A DNA stretch of 12,892 nt from Cephalothrix simula (lineage: Eukaryota; Nemertea; Palaeonemertea; Archinemertea; Cephalotrichidae), in assembly GCA_035591015.1 (NCBI GenBank), contig JAXIUW010174447.1, positions 1 through 12,892 on the forward strand. Direction: 5' to 3'. Shown here piece by piece: positions 7,242 through 12,892 of this stretch (its first letter is position 1; each line of letters begins with the position of its first letter). The notes under the pieces are model-generated. The model worked only from the letters and a program-made list of their open reading frames with translations, had not been told where the DNA came from and did no database searches. Both the position numbers and the translations under genes were made by a program.

Positions 7242-7308
7242 CTCCTTCCAATCAAAATGACATTTGATGGACCAGGAAAGACATTAAAGTCCAGGATCCG
7301 CCGCGCTA

Positions 7309-7996
7309 TTGAGCACCGTGAATAAATAATAATTACACAATATTTTCGCTTCGGTGAGTTGGAAGAAACCGAAGAAGGTTAAGAAAAGAATTTTAATATA
7401 TAAATCATTTAAATACTGTTTTAGCTTTGAAGTGTATTTTATAGGCAGCCCCTTATTTTGCATATGCATTAAAATTCTAATGAAATTTTGATGGCTCTTG
7501 AATGGGTGTAATTAGAAGGCACCATGTCAAATTAAGATCGAGTTAAATCGGTTGGCTGTTGAAATATAGACAACCGGCGTGCTCTGTAAACATTCATCTA
7601 GCCACTATCCTTTGATGAATTACTCTTAAACTAGAACTGCTGCCTGTGTAAATACATATTTGTTTCAGGATATTTCATATAATGTCAGAAATTTTAATAA
7701 GTGCCTTTAAAATGTATACAGGATGGTTTTCGTTGGGCCAATGTGGTGCAATTAAGCAAATATTTAAACAGAAGTTTCATTTTGTTCCTTTTTAACATGT
7801 CATTAGCTTAGATTTTGTTTCAAATATTAAACTTTTTCAACATTAATTGGCTTCATGTTTAATTAAATTCTGTATGGCTTGGTGGTGTGACGTATCCATG
7901 TTTGATAAAAGATGATGGATTCTTCGCATCACTTAATTCTCGGTTTTTTTAGAGACCAATTTTCGTTCTCCATTATTTTTTTAATAATTTCGTTCC
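7309..7996. other. No gene seen
   Basis: This is AT-rich sequence with no coding or RNA feature I can support. It contains no clear inverted repeats beyond a few bases. Confidence 0.5.
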
Positions 7997-8293
7997 TCAT
8001 TTTTTTCCTTCATGAAGATTTTCATGAAGATATTTTTCGATAAATAAGGCTTCATAAAAATGTTCCAAAATGAGATAATCGACCAGGTTATCAATGGCAG
8101 GCTTTCCATTCCTCATTAAGAGGAAATATTTCGGTTGGGAAATGTCGAAAAGCAACCTCTTGGAATTGGATTTCTCCTTCAATTTGACTAAAAGCGTCAC
8201 GTGATCCTGGAGGACCAAACCACATCTGTTTTGGCGTCGATTCTTATTGATTTTGTTGATGTCCGGAAAAGGAGCTGTCGCTCCGCCTCTCAT
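7997..8293 (-). CDS. Weak hypothetical ORF, 98 codons
   Basis: The frame opens with ATG and ends in TGA; an in-frame TGA lies five codons before the ATG. The product is basic at the start (residues 14-24 rich in K, R and N), then mixed and globular-looking, with FLLMRNGKPAIDNLVDYLI near the middle and a hydrophobic/aromatic stretch EHFYEALFIEKYL towards the end. I recognise no domain, signal peptide or membrane segment. The local GC content is higher than that of the neighbouring DNA, which favours coding but also makes long open frames likelier by chance. A TATA-like sequence 44-50 bp upstream and paired CCAAT boxes about 140-160 bp upstream add some support. No AATAAA was found close after the stop. 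It could also be a 3' terminal exon (TATAG just before the start) or a chance frame. Confidence 0.25.
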   Translation of the reverse strand: MRGGATAPFPDINKINKNRRQNRCGLVLQDHVTLLVKLKEKSNSKRLLFDISQPKYFLLMRNGKPAIDNLVDYLILEHFYEALFIEKYLHENLHEGKK

Positions 8294-8336
8294 ACCATCC
8301 CTATATACTCAAGTGCAATTTTTGACAGGAGCAGCA

Positions 8337-8343
8337 TTTTATA
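8337..8343 (-). promoter_or_regulatory. Possible TATA box for the 8293 ORF
   Basis: Read on the minus strand this is TATAAAA, in the symmetric TTTTATAAAA (8337-8346). A start about 30 bases downstream would fall near 8310, leaving roughly 15-20 bases before the ATG at 8293. In AT-rich DNA such matches are common, so support is slight. Confidence 0.2.
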
Positions 8344-8432
8344 AAAGTACCTAAACGTTCATGCTGTCCATATTTTTTTCCCTTTGGAAAGAAAAATATA
8401 ATTTTAAAAAAAGATAACAGGGAAAACTTAGT

Positions 8433-8453
8433 TGGCCAATAAAAGATTGGCCA
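8433..8453. promoter_or_regulatory. Inverted CCAAT pair (8-bp hairpin)
   Basis: TGGCCAAT (8433-8440) and ATTGGCCA (8446-8453) are perfect inverted copies around AAAAG. Each carries a CCAAT box on one strand, the site of NF-Y, and TTGGCCAA-like sequence resembling an NF-1 half-site. They lie about 95-110 bp upstream of the TATA-like motif on the minus strand, a distance compatible with a promoter for the 8293 ORF, but a chance palindrome is possible. Confidence 0.3.
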
Positions 8454-8496
8454 TGACAAAGTGTACATCCTGACGTTACCGCAGTGTACTAACGGG

Positions 8497-8513
8497 TTTG
8501 TATACCATACAAA
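8497..8513. repeat. Hairpin TTTGTAT-ACC-ATACAAA
   Basis: Perfect 7-bp arms around three bases, upstream (minus strand) of the inverted CCAAT pair. No function is assigned. Confidence 0.5.
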
Positions 8514-8521
8514 TAATACCA

Positions 8522-9930
8522 ATACAGTATGTTCGGTCGGAAGCGGGGGATGGTAGACTGAACATGAGTCTCCTTCAGTGAGTTGACTAGGCTGACGTCG
8601 GACCCTCGAAATCTTTTATATTCAGAGATTTTCCACACATATAAGTCATCAATTCTTCAGTTTTATTACTTAAAAAGCTGCAAAATTGTGAAACTTTGAA
8701 TATTGTGTGCAGAGATAGTATAATCCAGAAAATAATTACCTCTGGATGTAACAGTGTTTTTAAATATGCATAGAAAAGGTAGAATGAAAAATTAAAAGAA
8801 TACTGCAGGAAATTGCATTTCAAGATTTTCATTAAATTATAGAGATCATTAGTTTCTGGTCTTAATAATCTTTGCACTCCCAAAATAATTTTTCATCATG
8901 TCTTGGACGCACTGCCATCAGCTGCAATTATTCTGAAAAATAGTAAACTCTTGAGTGTGTTTCTTTTAAGAGATCTGTCACCTGGATTTTGCCCACATAT
9001 TTTCTTTATTTATGCTAATCGTTTCCGTACTGAATATTTGATTTTTTTGCTCTTACATTATTTAAACTAACATTATTTCTATTATTCTTAAAATGTTCAT
9101 CTAGTCTAGTAGTCATAACCTTCTACTATGGAACAGTTGACAGAAGGAATAGGCCATGCATAATTTACTTTGAAATTATGAAAAAAGTTTTGCCATAATG
9201 CTCAAAAGGCTTTTTTATTTTTTGAACCGATTTATAAAAGTTACGCTTTGCTGCAACATTTTGCCTTTTAATGAGTTTCTTTAATAAATCATTAGATATT
9301 CTCATCTGGCTGCAATTTTTTCTTAGGATATCCATTTCTTTCTTGCTCCATCCCTTGGGACGTGCCTAAGTATTATATTTGATCAACTCTTTAATTTGCG
9401 CCAATTTGAATCGCCGGATTTCGATTATCGTTTTCAATGTGTTATTATAGGAGGTTCATTTACACATCTTGAAGTCTTTTTGTCACCTTTGTTATAGTAA
9501 ATCTATCGAACCAACGTTGGTGGTTTTTGCATTAGCTCAATTAGGTAAGTTATATGTATCCAACCTCGTGCAATGGTCCCGCATGTGATGTGAGTTGAAT
9601 GACGTCATTTGTGTTATTTCTGATGATGAATATGATTTGGTGTGAAAGCTTCTTTATTGTAGCACAAGTAATTATTACTAAGTTCTTAGATATACTTCTA
9701 GATTACATAAATGAATTATTAGTTGCTTGGCAATTCAAATGGTCACAGGTTTACTTTACAAGTTGTGAACGTTCCCAGCAGGGTAATTGTTTGCGACGTA
9801 GCTCAAAAACTGCTCAAAAACTAACATTGATTTTGATTGCTAATTGATTCCTGGTCATTTTGAATTTATAGGTCTTGCTTTTTGCATGCCTAAAATTTGG
9901 TCAGTAATATCTATCGATGAATTCTTTTTC
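8522..9930. other. No gene seen; AT-rich
   Basis: About 1.4 kb holds no feature I can support as a gene. A 98-codon minus-strand frame (8587-8883) is rich in F, Y, L and I as expected of AT-rich random sequence. An 82-codon plus-strand frame (9599-9847) has no recognisable pattern. A 12-bp palindrome, ACCAACGTTGGT (9510-9521), and a fourth CRE palindrome (9600-9607) are present. Confidence 0.5.
9600..9607. promoter_or_regulatory. CRE-type palindrome TGACGTCA
   Basis: This is the fourth full CRE palindrome of the window, in GAATGACGTCATTT. It has no gene context. Confidence 0.25.
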
Positions 9931-9933
9931 ATT

Positions 9934-9968
9934 TGATCACAACTTCTGATCATAATGATCATGATCAT
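9934..9968. repeat. TGATCA cluster with 14-bp palindrome
   Basis: TGATCA occurs four times in 34 bp (9934, 9947, 9956 and 9962). The last two form the perfect palindrome ATGATCATGATCAT (9955-9968). A GCATGACGTTATGC near-palindrome follows at about 9973. Confidence 0.7.
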
Positions 9969-10061
9969 AACGGCATGACGTTATGCAAGTGCAACCAAGA
10001 AGGAGGACTCTCTACATCCGGATTTTGATCTTTTCTGTAATATACGCTTCAACGTTTCAGG

Positions 10062-10101
10062 GGTTCAAACAGGTTCAAATAAACGTTTTATTGGTTCAAA
10101 T
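10062..10101 (+). repeat. Three GGTTCAAA motifs, 10 and 21 bp apart
   Basis: GGTTCAAA starts at 10062, 10072 and 10093, so the copies lie about one and two helical turns apart on the same face. The first pair reads as GGTTCA with a 4-base spacer, which resembles a DR4 arrangement of relaxed nuclear-receptor half-sites. The small number of copies limits the inference. Confidence 0.4.
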
Positions 10102-10326
10102 AACTTGATATTTACATGTATTATCATAAATTAAAATCTCTTAACACCACTTTCCAAGATCACTGACTCTCGTTATTTTTATTTCCACTTTGTTTAAATC
10201 GCTAAAGATGAGTGAATATGTGATAATTTTTGGTCAGAAGTTGAGGGCTTAAAGCGACTCATTTCAATATTAATAAATTGCTTTATATTTACACCAGATG
10301 CGTTTGTCTTATTAGCGCTTATGTCG

Positions 10327-10526
10327 AACCCTGGGTATCGTAGCTTTTAGGCGTAATTTGTAACACCTCTAGATTGAAAGTAGCTATAGTTGATTCACAC
10401 TTATTGACACATAACTGTGCTAAATGTTTCTATTGATGCTCATTATGAAAATAAGTCTCCAGAGGTGTTCAGTCGTTGGCACTCATCTTCTTAAGAATTT
10501 ATTTAAAAGATACTAAACCCAGGGTT
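10327..10526. mobile_element. Imperfect inverted repeat, about 200 bp, miniature-element-like
   Basis: The outer arms 10327-10349 and 10504-10526 match inverted at 20 of 23 positions, beginning AACCCTGGGT. An inner pair, AACACCTCT (10362-10370) and AGAGGTGTT (10461-10469), is perfect. The 8-mer ATGTCGAA occurs at both edges (10321-10328 and 10531-10538), possibly an 8-bp target-site duplication as made by hAT elements, although it overlaps the left arm by two bases and is four bases away from the right arm. A related direct copy of the right end (AACCCCAGGTTTAAAATG) lies near 10631-10648. Non-coding. Confidence 0.5.
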
Positions 10527-10649
10527 TTAAATGTCGAAGTTCGATTGTTATATGACTGAAACATGGTAAATTAACTATATGTAAAAACCCCTGGTCTCCT
10601 AAAGCTAGTCTTCTTGACTGTTTTGTTGAAAACCCCAGGTTTAAAATGA

Positions 10650-11262
10650 TTGACATTTTCAGGACAAAATGGCACAGTATGGTATGACTAGAAATCGACC
10701 CTAACCTGACCAACTCTCTAAATGTGCAGAAAATATTTGTATGATCTTGATCTGAACCGTGCATATTAGTTATTAAAATTCTTACTGAGTCTTATATTAT
10801 AGCAGAATCATAAGCATAATAAATTTTAAGTAAAAATGAAGAAACAGTTGGAAGTTTGAGATTTTACGTGGGAAAGTTTACTAAATGCGCATCCATTGAA
10901 TGCTTTGGAAGCGTTGAACCTCAAATTTTAAGTGCACTACATGTTATCTGAAAATGGCACACCGCACGTCTCACTGTTTCAAGTTCAGTTATGATCTCTT
11001 TCTTTCGTTCACCTCTTCCAATTTTAATCTATTTATTGTTGCCGAAAATTGGTTTCCGATGCGTATTAAAAATTAAGAAATCTTTTATAGCTCATCGCTT
11101 TACTTTTTATTTTCATTATACTTATCAACTATAATTTCAAATTTTATTTTATTTTTATTTAAAAAAGCCTATTCCGGTCCATGTCTCCATGCATCTTTGA
11201 CATCTTCCATATATTTTGTTCATAAATAATAAAACATTTTCTATTTTCATCAACATCTAGGC
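10650..11262. other. No gene seen; AT-rich
   Basis: There is no supported coding, RNA or repeat feature. The A+T content is especially high from about 11090 to 11170. Confidence 0.5.
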
Positions 11263-11598
11263 CTACTCCAGGCTGATTGTCCAAAAATAACCAAAGCGCG
11301 AGCTAGAACGCCATTTAATATATGATTGATTTGTATCATAAAAAGGTCTTATACGGTCCAAAGGGCAAGAAGATGATTCTGACTTAAGAAGATAAGTCGA
11401 CACTTGAATGTTCACCCATAATAACTTTGCATCGATTTTTGGTCTTTCGAATACGTATTTGCGTAAATTATTCCACTGATCTGCCACTTCCGTGACTGCA
11501 ACCAGACCTAGAACATACTTAAGTAAACATACTTTGTTAAAGGAAACGGCCATCGATGTTTTTTCTGGTAAAACTTCAGCTTCTTTTTGTTGAATTTC
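11263..11598 (-). pseudogene. Possible decayed MADF-like coding fragment
   Basis: The frame is open from about 11598 to the TAG at 11263, with an ATG at 11553 in a weak start context. Around residues 14-50 counted from that ATG the product reads LGLVAVTEVADQWNNLRKYV, then FERPK, LLW and STYLL. This resembles the second half of a MADF (Myb/SANT-like) DNA-binding domain: V-E-V before W-x-x-LR-x-Y/F-x-x-E/R-x-x-K, followed by a W and a hydrophobic pair. The first half of the domain is not found in this frame. A second minus-strand frame overlaps the start (about 11643-11510) and gives a lysine-rich peptide (KFNKKKLKFYQKK), which could mean a frameshifted relic. The length is within what chance allows, so the call rests on the motif alone. 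Confidence 0.25.
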
Positions 11599-11876
11599 TC
11601 ATCATTATTCTCAATAACGTCCAAGTAATTTGCTTTAGTTGCACACTATAGTTTATAAGGCTGAGAAATGGAGTGGATACTTGAATTAATGAAAGCAAAA
11701 AATTGATCATAATGAATCAACAAAATGATAAATTGTTCTATTTTTTATTCTAAAATAACTGTATTACATAAATGGATGGAAAAATTGGATGAGGCAAGTT
11801 ATCTACCCGGCCACCACGGGTTTCACATTATTAGTGATCATTAGTGCTATAGAACTCCATAACCTATACCGTATAT

Positions 11877-12047
11877 CATGCGAAGTGAAGTTAAATGGTT
11901 GTCGTTTCATGTCCCTACCACCACAAATGGTGGCCTAAAAATGTCTTAATCCAAAATTTTGATTTTTGACACTTTTGACCACCGTTCTCCATGCACCAGG
12001 TGGCGTTAGGTACATGAAACCACCACCATTTTACTGCATTTTACATG
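11877..12047. repeat. Imperfect 171-bp hairpin (foldback)
   Basis: The left arm 11877-11945 and right arm 11967-12047 are inverted copies. Read inward they share CATG, AGT.AAATGGT.GT.GTTTCATG, CCTA, CCAC and CGGTGG/TGGTGG, then AAA.GTC. The loop is only about 21 bases. The left arm contains its own small hairpin, CCACCA-CAAA-TGGTGG (11918-11933), and the right arm has about 12 extra bases. Either a miniature foldback element or a long RNA hairpin if transcribed; the sequence alone cannot decide. Confidence 0.6.
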
Positions 12048-12090
12048 CCCTTTCCAGGGGTTCCTATTTTCCTGTTTGCCACAAATACAA

Positions 12091-12113
12091 AAAATCAATA
12101 ATTTATTGATTTT
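12091..12113. repeat. AT palindrome with 11-bp arms
   Basis: AAAATCAATAA (12091-12101) and TTATTGATTTT (12103-12113) pair around one T. It follows the 171-bp hairpin by about 45 bp, and CCACCACCAT motifs lie on either side. Confidence 0.6.
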
Positions 12114-12240
12114 CGGCTATTTTGGATATTTTTAACCACCACCATCCACCAATATGAAAAACGCTATATCCTAACTCTGAAATTTCTCTGTACAAATGTA
12201 CTTGGTGTAAAAATTTTGACGTTCTGCCATTTAAAAATTA

Positions 12241-12260
12241 TACAGGGTGCATCAAAAATG
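12241..12260 (+). repeat. Mariner-like terminus motif
   Basis: TACAGGGTGCATCAAAAATG fits the common pattern of Tc1/mariner ends: a TA target followed by CAGGGTG and then an A-rich stretch. No inverted partner (a CACCCTG end) is present downstream in the window, and no transposase is seen, so this would be a solo or truncated end. It could also be coincidence. Confidence 0.3.
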
Positions 12261-12291
12261 TATCCCATCGTGCAGAAGCTTTGCACCGACC

Positions 12292-12327
12292 AGTCTACTA
12301 AATCAAGCAAGTCTACTAAATCAAGCA
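12292..12327 (+). repeat. Two perfect tandem copies of an 18-bp unit
   Basis: The unit AGTCTACTAAATCAAGCA is repeated exactly at 12292-12309 and 12310-12327. Because 18 is a multiple of three, all frames through it give repeated peptides (for example STKSSK). The overlapping plus- and minus-strand frames there are not otherwise gene-like. Confidence 0.9.
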
Positions 12328-12622
12328 GTGTATGCCCAATTCTTAGATTAAGGTCTTTTCTACCATTAGTGAAGAGCGGAATCAAGAATTCAGCGATCTA
12401 TGAATTTTTTTTTAAATCGTCAAAATTCACTATGCACAATGAACGTGCTTCCCCAAAATCACATTTTTCGACTTCTGAATTTTTGATAACTGCTACTCGA
12501 TCCTACTCATAGAGAAGAACAGAGCCAATATTTTTCTCCAAATAAAGTTGTATTTTCTATTTTTCAGTTATACCCCCTCAATCACACCTCAATTTATAAT
12601 GGGATTCGTATTGTGCAAATGG

Positions 12623-12650
12623 AATATTTGATATTTCTGTTTCAAATATT
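12623..12650. repeat. Hairpin AATATTTGA/TCAAATATT
   Basis: Perfect 9-bp arms (12623-12631 and 12642-12650) around a 10-base loop. No function is assigned. Confidence 0.5.
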
Positions 12651-12749
12651 AACTGTGGCGGAAAGGTTATCAAAGGTAGGCAGAAAGTTTTTTAAGACGG
12701 ATCTCAATACTAAGCATTGTGAACCGACTTTATGTAATGCCTCTGTTAC

Positions 12750-12794
12750 TTTCTTTCTTCTTTCTTTCTTTCTTTCTTTCTTTCTTCTTTCTTC
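12750..12794 (+). repeat. (TTTC)n microsatellite
   Basis: About 45 bp consist of TTTC units with three TTC interruptions near the ends, and six uninterrupted TTTC units in the middle. It is a simple sequence repeat. The open frame running through it (F, L and S residues) is an artefact of the repeat. Confidence 0.95.
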
Positions 12795-12892
12795 CAACCT
12801 TTTGGTTTCCAGACTATCCTGGTCGCAATTTTTACCCGATTCACTTCAAATTTGGAATAGAGTTCGGGTATAGGTAAGGGAAGAAGCCTATT

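Larger units (their letters stand above)
6597..7308. mobile_element. Long foldback (inverted-repeat) element flanked by TA
   Basis: The left arm (about 6599-6858) and right arm (about 6991-7306) are imperfect inverted copies over roughly 260-315 bp, with a unique centre of about 130 bp. Strings shared by both arms, in order from the outside in: GCGG..ATCCT, TTTAA.GTC, CCATCAA, TTTTGATT, GTGCAAAATCAAAAA, TTCGAGCAGATTTC, CATGCGCAGTA, CTTGAGTT, TTAAGAAC, AAGATGG, GTCCGCCATTT and GATGTCAAAT. The first bases inside TA (6597-6598 and 7307-7308) match at 7 of 9 positions, and TA flanks fit the TA target duplication of Tc1/mariner-like miniature elements. No transposase is present. The right arm has an insertion of about 23 bp containing its own hairpin. 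The short minus-strand open frames inside are read-through of the arms. Confidence 0.75.

Noticed and set aside
8587-8883. 98-codon minus-strand frame
   Set aside because: Its F/Y/L/I-rich composition is typical of AT-rich non-coding DNA, and it has no motif or promoter context.
10062-10101. tRNA T-arm (GGTTCAAA)
   Set aside because: The motif occurs three times close together, with no matching acceptor, D-arm or anticodon stem around it.
12216-12512. 98-codon plus-strand frame and its 73-codon minus-strand shadow
   Set aside because: It spans the mariner-like end and the 18-bp tandem repeat; the S/T/K repeats come from the DNA repeat, and the rest is not recognisable.
12613-12873. 86-codon plus-strand frame
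   Set aside because: It is kept open largely by the (TTTC)n microsatellite, which gives F/L/S runs.

Overview
The window looks like non-coding DNA from a eukaryotic, probably animal, genome. It is AT-rich with short GC-rich islands. It has no long open reading frames, no bacterial-style gene packing, no ribosome binding sites and no recognisable rRNA or tRNA. It carries a (TTTC)n microsatellite and many inverted-repeat and foldback structures. The overall texture would fit a marine invertebrate, but I cannot name a taxon from the sequence. With roughly two thirds A+T, I estimate that about one stop-free stretch of 100 codons is expected by chance in this much six-frame sequence. The 60-98 codon ORFs here are therefore weak evidence on their own.

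Layout: 1-412 is a flank with GC-rich hairpins. 413-1324 is a well-bounded non-autonomous DNA transposon with perfect 21-bp terminal inverted repeats starting CACTG and dense palindromic ACCTTAA/TTAAGGT arrays inside both ends, an architecture reminiscent of the CMC (EnSpm/CACTA) group. 1376-1690 is a degenerate array of GGGTGGTGTCA motifs with two full CRE palindromes. 1761-2221 is a second terminal-inverted-repeat element that carries a cluster of nuclear-receptor half-sites. 2826-3035 is a second palindromic motif array (TACCCAA/TTGGGTA). 3075-4240 is featureless. 4242-5462 holds at least six same-strand diverged copies of a TCGCTTCGCTCGGCAT box plus GTGAGAA-rich stretches. 6147-6474 is a diverged duplication. 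6597-7308 is a long foldback element flanked by TA. 7309-9930 is mostly plain AT-rich DNA with one weak 98-codon minus-strand candidate that has TATA and CCAAT-like sequences upstream. 10327-10526 and 11877-12047 are two further imperfect inverted repeats. 11263-11598 (minus) holds a possible decayed MADF-like coding fragment. 12243 onwards has a mariner-like terminus motif, a short tandem repeat and a microsatellite.

No genes can be shown to work together. The coherent story is successive insertion and decay of non-autonomous inverted-repeat DNA transposons in an intergenic or intronic region. The best candidate for something undescribed is the 912-bp CACTG element with its palindromic subterminal arrays. 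No transposase, immune or enzymatic system is encoded.
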